A stretch of 64,000 nucleotides of DNA, taken from the NCBI RefSeq assembly GCF_046271865.1, contig NZ_CP176580.1, forward strand, positions 3,410,001 to 3,474,000. Reading direction: 5' to 3'. A program made the translations under genes and the position numbers. This DNA comes from Nitrincola salilacus. GTDB taxonomy: Bacteria > Pseudomonadota > Gammaproteobacteria > Pseudomonadales > Balneatricaceae. Shown here one piece after another: positions 52,321-61,405 of the stretch (position 1 is the stretch's first letter; the number at the start of each line of letters is the position of its first letter). The notes below the pieces were generated by a model. It did not search any database and had not been told where the DNA came from. It was given only the letters and a program-made list of their open reading frames with translations.

Positions 52321-53166
52321 TCAATTAGTCACGACAGGTCTGGATGGAGAGCGAATCCACTCACTCCATGAACCGGCGTAGAGTTTTGCGCCGGTTAACC
52401 CTGCATGCTCCATTGCCAACAGATTATGGCACGCGGTCACCCCTGACCCACACATGTGAATGACCTGGTCAGGCCTGTATTTGCCCAACATTGCCTGCCA
52501 CTCTTCAGCCAGAATATCGGCGCTCTTGAAAAGCCCATCCTGCAGGTTATTGTTGAACGGGCGATTAATCGCACCCGGAACATGTCCAGGCACAGGGTCA
52601 ATCGGCTCGACCTCTCCCCTGAAGCGCTCCGCTGCTCTGGCATCCACCAATAGATAGGTGCGCTGCTGCAGTAGTTGCTCCAGTTGCTCGCTGGTGACGA
52701 CTGCATCCATCAGACTGACGGGTTCAAGCGATATATCCTCGGCGGAGGCTGCAGTTGCCGGAATGCGCTCCTCCAATTGATCAGGAAAGCGTGCCTGCCA
52801 GGCAGGAAAGCCTCCATCCAGCAGTGCCACCGGCTGATGCCCAAGCATTCGGATCAACCACCAGGCACGCGCCGCAACCGTACCACCGGCATCATCATAC
52901 ACAACGACTTGTCGCTTCTCAGATAAGCCCAGTTGCTGCAGATGCCAGCCAAGTTTTGTCAGATCAGGCAACGGGTGTCTACCGGTATGTGGCGCAACAG
53001 GCGATGAGAGATGATGATCCAGGTGCAGGTAATAGGCACCCGGTATATGCCCTTCGAGATAACTGCGCTCACCATACTGCACATCGCCCAGATTGAAGCG
53101 ACAGTCGATAATCAGCGGATCAGAACACTCCGCCAGTTGTTCAACGCTCATCAGGGTAGTGAACAT
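52321..53166 (-). CDS. sseA: 3-mercaptopyruvate/thiosulfate sulfurtransferase (rhodanese)
   Basis: Two-domain rhodanese that transfers sulfur to a thiophilic acceptor. The 281 residues have an N-terminal inactive rhodanese domain (IIDCRFNLGD, VVVYDDAGGTVAARAWW) and a C-terminal active one with the loop CGSGVTACHN (catalytic Cys near 241), preceded by VDARAAERFRGEVEPIDPVPG. The CGSGVTA loop is that of mercaptopyruvate sulfurtransferases such as SseA rather than thiosulfate-specific CRKG/AT-type loops. GGAGGTGA precedes the start. It lies 22 bases behind trpS on the same strand. Confidence 0.9.
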   Translation of the reverse strand: MFTTLMSVEQLAECSDPLIIDCRFNLGDVQYGERSYLEGHIPGAYYLHLDHHLSSPVAPHTGRHPLPDLTKLGWHLQQLGLSEKRQVVVYDDAGGTVAARAWWLIRMLGHQPVALLDGGFPAWQARFPDQLEERIPATAASAEDISLEPVSLMDAVVTSEQLEQLLQQRTYLLVDARAAERFRGEVEPIDPVPGHVPGAINRPFNNNLQDGLFKSADILAEEWQAMLGKYRPDQVIHMCGSGVTACHNLLAMEHAGLTGAKLYAGSWSEWIRSPSRPVVTN

Positions 53167-53188
53167 CTCTCACCTCCGCGGTGGGGTA

Positions 53189-54466
53189 TTAAAGATAGGC
53201 TTGTAATGATTGCTGCAGAAGATCCAGTTCATTCTGCAGTTTATCTCTGGCTTTTTTCTTTGCGCCATCCACTTCTGCCTGCTTATCGGCCAGAACCTGG
53301 CGCGCTTCGACAGCAGGATCACTGGCCTGTTTGACCTGGTCCAGTAAAGGCTGAATCTGAATCATTACCGCGCGCAAACGACCCTGTTCGATGCGCTCCA
53401 GCTCTTCAGCACTCTTCTCTTTTTTCTTCTGCTCTTCTACCGGTGCAGTGGCAATATAGGTCAGAGGGCGAATGCCGACCGCAATACGGGCCTTTTCCAG
53501 CAAGGGAGAAGCATAGGCTCTCGCCTTCTCGGCACCACTCTTCAGAACAGTTTCGACATGCCCGAGATCGTTCATCAACTCATTATAGCGGGTGCGTGGT
53601 TCAGTGAGCCTGGCATCCAGAAACTCAAACAACTCCTGTTTCGCATCACCCCAGGCAATCCCTTCCAGAAAACGCTGGCGCATTGCCGCTGTCTCCTGCT
53701 CGTTGGCAAAGCAGCGATAGAGCTGGAACAGCGTACTGTCATCCGGATCTTTCGGCTCGCCCGGCTGGCGCAGATCTGTGCGTATCTGGAAAATCAACGA
53801 ACGCAGCGTGTCACGATCAGCAAACAGCGGGATGGTGTTGTTATAGCTTTTGGACATCTTACGCCCATCCAGCCCCGGAATCAGTTTTGTCTCTTCATCC
53901 ACCTGCGCCTCGGGCAGCGTAAACAGTGGTTCATACTGGTAGTTGAAACGACCGGCAATATCACGTGCCATCTCGATATGCTGAATCTGATCCTTACCGA
54001 CCGGAATGATATCAGCATTGAACATCAGAATATCGGCGGCCATCAGAATGGGGTAATTGAACAGCCCCATCAGCACGCCATCATCCAGATCCTCCTTACC
54101 CGCTTCACGGTTCTGATCGACGGACGCTTTATAGGCATGCGCACGGTTCATCAGACCCTTGGAAGTCAGGCAGGTCAGAATCCAGGTCAGTTCGGTAATT
54201 TCAGGAATATCAGTCTGGCGATAGAATACCGCCTGCTCGGGATCAAGCCCCATAGCCAGCCAGGTTGCGGCTATTTCACGCGTCGAGGCCGCAACACGAT
54301 CCGGCTCATGACACTTGATCAGGGCATGAAAATCAGCCAGGAAAAAATAACTTTTAAAGGCAGGGTTCCGGCTAGCTTCAATAGCCGGCTTGATCGCACC
54401 CAGGTAGTTGCCGATATGCGGAGTACCGGTTGTAGTGATTCCGGTCAGTACGGTTTTTTGACTCAT
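53189..54466 (-). CDS. trpS: Tryptophanyl-tRNA synthetase with C-terminal extension
   Basis: Class I aminoacyl-tRNA synthetase charging tRNA-Trp. The HIGN signature lies at residues 17-20 (TGTPHIGNYLGAI), GKDQIQHIEMARDIAG in the middle, and KMSKS near 200 (DGRKMSKSYNNTI). At 425 residues it is about 90 longer than the typical bacterial enzyme (~334). The extra C-terminal part (about 345-425) is charged and helical (KKKEKSAEELERIEQGRL) and probably forms a coiled coil. Extensions of this kind occur in some gammaproteobacteria; their role is not known to me. Convergent with nothing; upstream gap leads to the Rhs gene. Confidence 0.95.
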   Translation of the reverse strand: MSQKTVLTGITTTGTPHIGNYLGAIKPAIEASRNPAFKSYFFLADFHALIKCHEPDRVAASTREIAATWLAMGLDPEQAVFYRQTDIPEITELTWILTCLTSKGLMNRAHAYKASVDQNREAGKEDLDDGVLMGLFNYPILMAADILMFNADIIPVGKDQIQHIEMARDIAGRFNYQYEPLFTLPEAQVDEETKLIPGLDGRKMSKSYNNTIPLFADRDTLRSLIFQIRTDLRQPGEPKDPDDSTLFQLYRCFANEQETAAMRQRFLEGIAWGDAKQELFEFLDARLTEPRTRYNELMNDLGHVETVLKSGAEKARAYASPLLEKARIAVGIRPLTYIATAPVEEQKKKEKSAEELERIEQGRLRAVMIQIQPLLDQVKQASDPAVEARQVLADKQAEVDGAKKKARDKLQNELDLLQQSLQAYL

Positions 54467-54667
54467 CTGCTGCTCTTACGCCCAATGCTCGATACAAATA
54501 GCGCTCTATAATACACAAAATAAGGCGTTGCTGCCTGTCAGTAGCACCTTGATTAAAACCATAGTTGGCAAACAATCCAACTCACGTTATAGTTCGGTCG
54601 CTGCCATCCAGGTCATTGGCAGGCTCATGCAGGATACGGCATGAGTGCTATCAACAAGGAGCGTTTC

Positions 54668-57600
54668 ATGAGCAAGCCCGCCGCCCGCTTAGGCGACAAA
54701 CACGTCTGTTCGTCCACCACCAGCCAAGGCACACCGATCACCAGCGGCTCTCCCGATGTCTTCATCGGTAATCAGCCGGCGGCTCGTGTGGGCGATACGG
54801 TGGCATGTGGTACGCCTCCTGCGGTGATCACCACCGGCTCCTCCAGCGTATTCATCAATGGCCGACCAGCGGCACGCATGTTGGATGGCACGTCCTGCGG
54901 CGGTGTGATTATCGAGGGTCTGGGCACGGTGCTGATCGGTGGCGGCTCAGTCGGTGCACCGCGTGAAGGCGAAGCTGATAAAGTTGCACCCTGCTCCCCG
55001 AACTGCGGCAACCCGGTCAATCCCATTCTCGGCGCCAAGCTCCTACCTGCTACGACCGATTTCGCCCTGCCAGCACCGGCTCCTTTTGTCTTCAGCCGCG
55101 GTTATCTGTCCAGCAATGCACAGGTAGGGATACTGGGACAGGGCTGGTCGGTGACGGGGAACAATCTCAAGCTGACGCTGGAGCAGCCTGAAGAGGAGGA
55201 ATCAGACGCGCCTGATGCGTCTAATGCGGCATCTGAATCAGCGGGTATCGCTGATCTGACTGCTGAAGCATCCGATGACGACTCCGCCGCACAGCCGCAA
55301 CCCCATCTGATCCTGCATGATGCCCATGGGCGGCGTATCCGCTTTACCGCGCTTGAATCCGGTTGCATGGCCTTTTCCGACACCGAGCAGTTCTGGCTCG
55401 CCCGCGGTGGTCTCTGGTCACCCGAGGATCACCCGCTGCAGCACCCTGCGTTCCAGGGCCTGAATGAGATCGATACGCTGAATGACACTTACTACTTCGT
55501 GTCCACCGGTCATCGAGTGTACCTGTTAAAGCCTGGCCCTGTCCCTGACAGCTGGCAACTGGCCGCCGAGTACACACATCAGGGCTACTGCACCCAGTAT
55601 CAGCGTGATGCTGCGGGTAATATCCAACAGGTGATCGACAGCGCCGGCCGTCGGTATCATTTTCACTACCAGTCGGTACCGGCACTGCAAGACGGCGATC
55701 CAGGTGTCCGCCTGACCTCGGTCAGCCTGCTCTCTGATCATCTGCAGGTGGCCGGTGATATTGCAGGTGGTGTTGCAGGTGATGTGGTAGATGGTGTTGT
55801 AGATGGTGTTGTAGATGGTGTTGTAGATAACAGCGACGATGAGGCGGTCGGCTCACTGGTCACCTTCAGCTACAACGCCAGCGGTGATCTGATCGCGGTG
55901 CATAACCGGGCTAACCGGATCGTGATGCAGTATCAGTGGCAGAACCACATTCTGATCGGTTATACCGTCCCGGGGCGCCTGACGATGCGCTATGAATGGA
56001 GCGAGCACACCCCCGAAGGCAAGGTGCTGCGCCAGATAGAGGTGAACGGTCTGACCCGCACCTATGACTATCAACCCACCCATACCAGCGTGACCGATAA
56101 CCTCGGACGAGAAGAGCGCTATGCGTTCGTTGGCAGTGGCCCCGATCTGCGCTGGCATGCCCACCACCGGGCCGATGGCAGTGAGCTGCATTTCAACTAC
56201 AATGGCGATGGTCAGCGCATCTCTGAGATCGATCCGCTGGGCGGAGTTACTGTCTTCCAGCGCGACAGCCTGGGTCATCTGAGCAGCTTACGTCTGCCCA
56301 CCCGACAGATCTATACCTACCGACGCGACCCGCTGGGCCGTCTGACCAAGATGACCACACCCGATAATGCCGTGCACCAGTATACCTATGATGAGCGCGG
56401 CAACCTCACGTCGATCATCGATGCCAATGAGCACCGTACCCGCTTCGAGTACGGACTCCGGGCGTTACCCGATCGCCCCACGCGTCGGATCGATCCCGAG
56501 GGCGCAACCCATACCTATACCTGGACATCCCTCGGTCAGCTCGCCAGTATCACCGACTGTTCCGGCCAGACCACCGCGTATGAATATGATTCCTTCGGTC
56601 ACGTATTGCGTACCACCGATCCACTGAAACAGATCACTGAGTTTACCTACAACGCTGTTGGCCAGCGCATCAGTGTTACCCTGCCGGATCGCACCCAACT
56701 GACGTACACCTATAATGAGCACGGCTTGCTGACCCAGGCCAGCGATGCCAAGGGGGTGTACCAGACCCTGCGCTATGATGACCAAGGCCAGGTCATCGCC
56801 GAGACCGATGCCAATGGCCATACCCGTCAGTATCGTTACGATATCGCCGGTCGCTTGACGGAGATCATCAATGCCCAGGGCGCGTCCTACCACTTTGAAT
56901 ATGATGTGATGGATCGGGTGGTGCGCGAGGTCGGCTTTGATGGCCGGGAACGCCGCTACACCTATAACCGCTGTGGCGACCTGATCCAGCAGGAGGAAGT
57001 GGTCAACGCTAACACGCACACGACCACGCACACGACCCAGATGTACTATGACGGCGTGGGGCGCTTGCTGGCCCGTGAACTGCCCGCCACCGAGTTGTCA
57101 CCGTCGCTGCTGGAGCAGTATCGTTATGATGCCGCCGGCCGGATGATCCAAGCGGATAATATCTATGCCCGGGTGGAGTGGGCCTACGACCCCACCGGCG
57201 CACGCCTGATTGAGCAGCAATGGCATAAGAACGCGCATCTCGCCCTGCAATATGCCGAAGCTAATCCGCCCGAGCACAATGACCAGCTTCTGCCCCCCTT
57301 GACCACGGATCTGGTGGTCTGGGAGTGGCGTAACGAAACGGAATACAACGCTCAGGGCATCCCCCGGATCTCGCAACAGGGTGAGCACGCCATGGGGGCC
57401 CTCCTCTACGGCAGCGGACATCTGCTGGCCCTGCGTCTGGGTAATCTGGAGATGACACTGGAGCCGGATGCATTGCACCGTGAGCAACAGCGCCAGATCA
57501 AGGCACGTTCTCAGGCACAACCCTTAATGCAGCGTGAGCGGCGTTACAGCCCGGTTGGCTTACTGGCAGCACAACGTGATATCTACCTCGGTGGCACTCA

Positions 57601-58855
57601 ACCACTCAGTGATCACTCCGATCTGATCCAGATCAATCAGTACCAGTACGATGCCCGCTACCGCCTGAGTGGCATCACTCAGTCCGTGCCACCACTGGAG
57701 TCCGGTCAGCCGCTGATCACACAGCAGACCCAGGCGTTTCAATACGACCCCAGTGGGCGCTTGATCGGCAGCTCATGTTACAGTCCACAACATCCGACCC
57801 GCAACACCGAACAGCACTACACATTGGATAAAGAAGGCAACCGCGTCGGGTCCGGGGCCCATGCCGACCCCAGTGCCTGTCACAGCAACCGCCTTGAGCA
57901 GCTGGGTCATACACAGTTCCGCTACGACGATGCCGGCAACCTGATTGAACGCCGTGCGCCCCAGGATCTGCAAACCCTGCAGTATGATGGCCTGCACCGC
58001 CTCTCCTGCGTTGAACGCCAACGGCCCGGCTATCCCACCACGAAAACCTATTACATTTACGATGCCCTGTCGCGCCGTATCTGCAAACAGATCATCCCCG
58101 AGCGCAGCCAAAGCCACAGCATCCGCTACGGCTGGGATGGCGATCAACTGGTGCATGAAGATGCTGGCGATCAACGCACCACCGTGTTCTACGAACCCGG
58201 CAGTTTTGTGCCGCTGTTCAGAGTCGATGAAACCAAGCGCACCGAACAACTGGATGATCAGTGGCTACTCAGAGAGCCACAGGATCCGTCAGACGAACCC
58301 GCATACGACACCCACTACAGCGCCTTTGTGACCGACCATCTCGGCACCCCGCTGAAACTGATCGGCTCCGACGGACACCTGCTCTGGACCGCGAAGCCGG
58401 ATGACTGGGCAGCAATCCGTGACGAAAAAGCCGTCCCGGACCTGAAGCAGCCGATCCGCTTCCAGGGGCAATGGATGGATGAAGAAACCGGTCTCTATTA
58501 CAACCGGTATCGGTATTATGATCCGAGACAAGGCAGATACATTACTCAGGATCCCATCGGTTTAGCTGGGGGGATGAACAGTTATGCGTATGTGAGCAAT
58601 CCTACGGGATGGGTTGATCCGTTGGGGTTGTTTTGGGGAGGCTTATTGGGAGGAGCAGCGAGAATGGGTAGTGAAGCTGCTGCAAGAAGACAGAGTGCTG
58701 CATTATTATCAAATGTAAGAAATGCCAGTGATGTTGTTGAAGCGACCGATAAAGGCCTCAGCATCCCTAAATGCCTTTATCACGATATCTTCTTGCCTAA
58801 GCAACTGCCTGCGATTGGTGAACACTACAGCGATATCGCTAAGCTTAATTATTAA
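54668..58855 (+). CDS. PAAR-domain Rhs toxin, interrupted at its C-terminal tip by an IS
   Basis: Large polymorphic toxin presumably loaded on a type VI secretion spike. From ATG 54668 (AAGGAG six bases before) it begins with a PAAR domain (residues about 1-90: SKPAARLGDKHVCSS, GVIIEGLGTVLIGG). Next come the DUF6531 region NPVNPILGAKLLPATTDFAL, about 20 YD/RHS repeats that form the cocoon-like shell, and the core end YYNRYRYYDPRQGRYITQDP, then GLAGGMNSYAYV and PTGWVDPLGL. The tip after DPLGL is a short toxin domain (GGLLGGAARMGSEAAARR...). At 58852 an IS630-type element supplies an early stop (TAT-TAA). The frame resumes after the element and ends at 60177. Confidence 0.9.
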   Translation: MSKPAARLGDKHVCSSTTSQGTPITSGSPDVFIGNQPAARVGDTVACGTPPAVITTGSSSVFINGRPAARMLDGTSCGGVIIEGLGTVLIGGGSVGAPREGEADKVAPCSPNCGNPVNPILGAKLLPATTDFALPAPAPFVFSRGYLSSNAQVGILGQGWSVTGNNLKLTLEQPEEEESDAPDASNAASESAGIADLTAEASDDDSAAQPQPHLILHDAHGRRIRFTALESGCMAFSDTEQFWLARGGLWSPEDHPLQHPAFQGLNEIDTLNDTYYFVSTGHRVYLLKPGPVPDSWQLAAEYTHQGYCTQYQRDAAGNIQQVIDSAGRRYHFHYQSVPALQDGDPGVRLTSVSLLSDHLQVAGDIAGGVAGDVVDGVVDGVVDGVVDNSDDEAVGSLVTFSYNASGDLIAVHNRANRIVMQYQWQNHILIGYTVPGRLTMRYEWSEHTPEGKVLRQIEVNGLTRTYDYQPTHTSVTDNLGREERYAFVGSGPDLRWHAHHRADGSELHFNYNGDGQRISEIDPLGGVTVFQRDSLGHLSSLRLPTRQIYTYRRDPLGRLTKMTTPDNAVHQYTYDERGNLTSIIDANEHRTRFEYGLRALPDRPTRRIDPEGATHTYTWTSLGQLASITDCSGQTTAYEYDSFGHVLRTTDPLKQITEFTYNAVGQRISVTLPDRTQLTYTYNEHGLLTQASDAKGVYQTLRYDDQGQVIAETDANGHTRQYRYDIAGRLTEIINAQGASYHFEYDVMDRVVREVGFDGRERRYTYNRCGDLIQQEEVVNANTHTTTHTTQMYYDGVGRLLARELPATELSPSLLEQYRYDAAGRMIQADNIYARVEWAYDPTGARLIEQQWHKNAHLALQYAEANPPEHNDQLLPPLTTDLVVWEWRNETEYNAQGIPRISQQGEHAMGALLYGSGHLLALRLGNLEMTLEPDALHREQQRQIKARSQAQPLMQRERRYSPVGLLAAQRDIYLGGTQPLSDHSDLIQINQYQYDARYRLSGITQSVPPLESGQPLITQQTQAFQYDPSGRLIGSSCYSPQHPTRNTEQHYTLDKEGNRVGSGAHADPSACHSNRLEQLGHTQFRYDDAGNLIERRAPQDLQTLQYDGLHRLSCVERQRPGYPTTKTYYIYDALSRRICKQIIPERSQSHSIRYGWDGDQLVHEDAGDQRTTVFYEPGSFVPLFRVDETKRTEQLDDQWLLREPQDPSDEPAYDTHYSAFVTDHLGTPLKLIGSDGHLLWTAKPDDWAAIRDEKAVPDLKQPIRFQGQWMDEETGLYYNRYRYYDPRQGRYITQDPIGLAGGMNSYAYVSNPTGWVDPLGLFWGGLLGGAARMGSEAAARRQSAALLSNVRNASDVVEATDKGLSIPKCLYHDIFLPKQLPAIGEHYSDIAKLNY
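55790..55825 (+). repeat. In-frame 12-bp minisatellite within the rhs gene
   Basis: GATGGTGTTGTA is repeated three times exactly (55790-55801, 55802-55813, 55814-55825), preceded by a diverged unit GATGTGGTA. It encodes DGVV repeats in a hydrophilic insertion of the Rhs shell. Twelve-base units keep the frame, so slippage changes length without destroying the protein. Confidence 0.85.
57907..58630 (+). repeat. Rhs core repeat, copy 1 (724 bp)
   Basis: This part of the main rhs gene is nearly identical and collinear, without indels, to 61495-62218 (constant offset 3588). It covers the last RHS repeats and the core end up to DPLGL. After the junction both sequences diverge completely into different toxin tips, the usual breakpoint of Rhs tip exchange. 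Confidence 0.9.
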
Positions 58856-59949
58856 CCCGGTGGCAATTTATATCTGATATAATGCGTACATGAATATAGA
58901 CGCACGCAAGCTCAGCCCAGAGCAACAGGAACTTCTCAGGAAGAAAGCGATTCGCCTCCGTAAGAGAGGCAAAACCTTCCGTGAAATCGGCCAACTTCTC
59001 GACATTCATCCCGATACTGTCGGGCGCTGGTACAAGCGCTACGAGACAGGCGGTGCCGCCGCTATTGCGGTTCAAAAACGAGGCCCCAAAAACAAGCCAC
59101 GTCGATTGAGTGAACAACAGGAGCAGCAGGTCATAGAAGCTGTTCGCGATCAGATGCCAGACCAGTACAAGCTTGGTTTCGCCCTGTGGACTCGTCGCGC
59201 TATTGCTCAGTTGATCAAGCAGCTCTGGGGCATCGACATACCTGTCCGTACAATGGGGGATTACCTCAAACGCTGGGGCTTCACACCACAGAAGCCGCTG
59301 AAGAAAGCATGGGAGCAGAACCCCTCCCGTGTCGATGCCTGGCTGAAGGAGGAGTATCCCCAGATCAAAGCGCGTGCAGAAGCGGAGAATGCCCAGATTT
59401 TCTGGGGTGATGAGACTGGTATCAAGAACAACACCCAGCACGGTCGGAGCTATGCACCGGTGGGTCAAACTCCGGTCCAGCCACTGCCTGCCAAGCGGGT
59501 GTCGCTGAATATGATTTCGGCGATCACCAATCAGGGCACTGTGCGCTTCATGCTGTATGAGTCGACGATGACAGCCAAGGTGTTGAAGAAATTCCTGCGG
59601 GCCTTGATTGAGTCGACACCCGGTAAGGTCTTCCTGATCCTGGACAACCTGCGGGTACATCATGCCAAAGTGGTGAAACGCTGGCTCGAACGTAAGGCGG
59701 TTAAGCGCTATCTGGAAGTCTTCTTTCTGCCGGCGTATTCGCCAGAACTGAACCCGGATGAGTATCTGAACTGCGATTTGAAAGGCATGGTGCACAGTGG
59801 TCCAGCTCCCCGGACGGTGGACGAGTTGAAGAAGCGTACACGCTCTTGCATGCTGACACTTCAACGGCGCCCTGAGCGGGTGAAGAAATATTTTAATGCG
59901 GAGCATATTCGTTATGCAGCATAATTGATGTAAATTGTCGCCGGGTTAA
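58852..59949. mobile_element. IS630-family insertion sequence, complete, 1,098 bp
   Basis: Ends are inverted repeats: TTAACCCGGTGGCAATTTA at the left and its counterpart TAAATTGTCGCCGGGTTAA at the right, differing at two positions. The element is flanked by the dinucleotide TA on both sides (58850-58851 and 59950-59951), the target duplication typical of IS630/Tc1-mariner elements. It contains one full-length transposase. Removing it with one TA joins the two halves of the rhs toxin frame exactly (AAT-TAT-GAC). The intact ORF and near-perfect repeats imply a recent, possibly still mobile insertion. Confidence 0.93.
58890..59924 (+). CDS. IS630-family DDE transposase
   Basis: Transposase of 344 residues. 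The N-terminal helix-turn-helix (about 10-55: RGKTFREIGQLLDIHPDTVG) binds the repeats, and a second winged-helix region follows (LWTRRAIAQLIKQLWGI). The catalytic acidic triad is visible as FWGDETGIKNN (first Asp near 172), LILDNLRVHHAK (second Asp near 251) and YSPELNPDEYLN (Glu near 285). All three residues are present and no frameshift is seen, so it should be active. It reads in the same direction as rhs. Confidence 0.93.
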   Translation: MNIDARKLSPEQQELLRKKAIRLRKRGKTFREIGQLLDIHPDTVGRWYKRYETGGAAAIAVQKRGPKNKPRRLSEQQEQQVIEAVRDQMPDQYKLGFALWTRRAIAQLIKQLWGIDIPVRTMGDYLKRWGFTPQKPLKKAWEQNPSRVDAWLKEEYPQIKARAEAENAQIFWGDETGIKNNTQHGRSYAPVGQTPVQPLPAKRVSLNMISAITNQGTVRFMLYESTMTAKVLKKFLRALIESTPGKVFLILDNLRVHHAKVVKRWLERKAVKRYLEVFFLPAYSPELNPDEYLNCDLKGMVHSGPAPRTVDELKKRTRSCMLTLQRRPERVKKYFNAEHIRYAA

Positions 59950-59951
59950 TA

Positions 59952-60177
59952 TGACAATGCCATAGAGAGTTGCCAGAACATCAAAAATAACCAAGGAGCT
60001 TTTCCAGACCTCTTCAGTGAAAATGATATTGACGCAAATTATAATATGTGTGAAATGGATGCAGAAAGAGATCTTACAATTACTACGGAATTAAATCACA
60101 CTCGAGTACAGGATATCGCTCGAAAGCAGAGAGAAAAAACCAGAGAATTATGCCTCCCACCCATGCCTGAGTTATAA
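59952..60177 (+). pseudogene. Displaced 3' end of the rhs toxin tip
   Basis: Continuing the rhs frame after the IS (from 59950 with the shared TA) gives 75 further codons without a stop up to TAA at 60175-60177. The peptide begins DNAIESCQNIKNNQGAFPDL and ends with REKTRELCLPPMPEL. Reconstructed, the tip after DPLGL is about 145 residues. It has no start codon of its own and is separated from the promoter-bearing part by the transposon. Toxic activity not identified. The immunity candidate begins 35 bases later. Confidence 0.85.
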
Positions 60178-60212
60178 ACACTGAATTCAACGAAATATTT
60201 TACAGGAAAGAA

Positions 60213-61388
60213 ATGCCAGAAGCCAAATTTACATTCATAAAGCACTTTTTCATATGGATATTGATCGCACTTGGATTGTGTTCATTTTTTTATTTCTATA
60301 GCAATAAGCAGCGATTAGCATATGAAATATGGCAATTTCCGACCTTAAGCTTTTCAACAAGTCCAATGGTTATTTATGATAACAACTTATATTTTTCAGA
60401 CGAAACCAATCATCTTTACTCGCTCTCTATTGAAGGCACACTAAATTGGAAGATTAACCTAGAGTGCCCACTTCATACGAAACTAATTGCTATCGAAAAT
60501 TTCATAGCTATTGAGACGATCGCTGCTTATCAAACTTTTTATCCAGAAGCAGTAACTAACTGCCGTAACGAAGAGCGGCTACATATTGTAGATCGATTAT
60601 CTGGAAAGATTATTGACATCAAGTCAAGCAGGAAAGTTTACTCATATAACATTGAAGAGAATTATATTTATTATTCAACTGCGTCAATTTTGCATAAAAG
60701 TAATGTGAATTACTCGAATGTACAAAACGTATTGGATATGTCTCGCACAGATATGCGAGTAGGCGGATTTAGTTCGGATTTTTATATTGAAAACTCCACA
60801 CTATATATGAAAAGCCTTTATCATGATGTCTACGCATTAGACCTCAACACCCATGAATTTAGATGGCGCTTCATATCGGACTGGAATTTTGAAGAAAAAG
60901 ATACGGTCAATCCACATGAGACTTCACACTCGCTCATCCATGATGAAGGAGTAATTTACACTGCCCATAAAATTCAACACTCTACTGCTGCCGATGTCTA
61001 TGCTTTTGATGCTGAAAGTGGTGTCATCTTGGGACGTTACCGCATTGAAGCTGGTGCAAGCCCTGGGCGCCTATCAGCTTCTGATAAATATATTTATATT
61101 CCATCAAGAGATTCACGAGTTCATGCTTTAACCAAACGTGACCTTTATCCTGTTTGGGATGTGCCCACCATCGGGCCAGTTCGAGGGGCGATGGTACCTT
61201 ATCAAGGTGTGGTCTACGCTGGAACACAAGCGGGTAGCATTATTGGCCTTGATGAAGAAACAGGTGAGCGTGTCTATCGCTACCCTACTGATGATCCGAT
61301 TCCTGGGACACCTGCAATTCAGGATGGCATTATCTATTTTGCGACCAATGGCGGTTCGATACATGCGGTGAAACTGCCAAATAAATAG
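60213..61388 (+). CDS. Membrane-anchored PQQ-like beta-propeller protein, likely Rhs immunity
   Basis: A 391-residue protein following the rhs toxin tip. One N-terminal membrane helix (about 10-28) anchors a domain of repeated four-stranded blades: PMVIYDNNLYFSDETNHLYSL, GVVYAGTQAGSIIGLDEETG and DGIIYFATNGGSIHAVKL. This is the PQQ/WD40-like propeller pattern (Pfam PQQ_2/3). Its location directly behind a polymorphic toxin, its AT-rich composition, and a decayed duplicate of its start next to another toxin tail at 63251 support an immunity role. The toxin target cannot be deduced. AGGAAAG lies six bases before the ATG. Confidence 0.75.
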   Translation: MPEAKFTFIKHFFIWILIALGLCSFFYFYSNKQRLAYEIWQFPTLSFSTSPMVIYDNNLYFSDETNHLYSLSIEGTLNWKINLECPLHTKLIAIENFIAIETIAAYQTFYPEAVTNCRNEERLHIVDRLSGKIIDIKSSRKVYSYNIEENYIYYSTASILHKSNVNYSNVQNVLDMSRTDMRVGGFSSDFYIENSTLYMKSLYHDVYALDLNTHEFRWRFISDWNFEEKDTVNPHETSHSLIHDEGVIYTAHKIQHSTAADVYAFDAESGVILGRYRIEAGASPGRLSASDKYIYIPSRDSRVHALTKRDLYPVWDVPTIGPVRGAMVPYQGVVYAGTQAGSIIGLDEETGERVYRYPTDDPIPGTPAIQDGIIYFATNGGSIHAVKLPNK

Positions 61389-61405
61389 GGTTCAATCAGT
61401 ACATT

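Noticed and set aside
53558..54511. 317-codon plus-strand frame opposite trpS
   Set aside because: The minus strand encodes TrpS with HIGN and KMSKS; the plus frame has no protein-family features.
58845..59906. 353-codon minus-strand frame antisense to the IS630 transposase
   Set aside because: It lies fully opposite a gene with intact DDE motifs, has no recognisable domain and its composition is that of a shadow frame.
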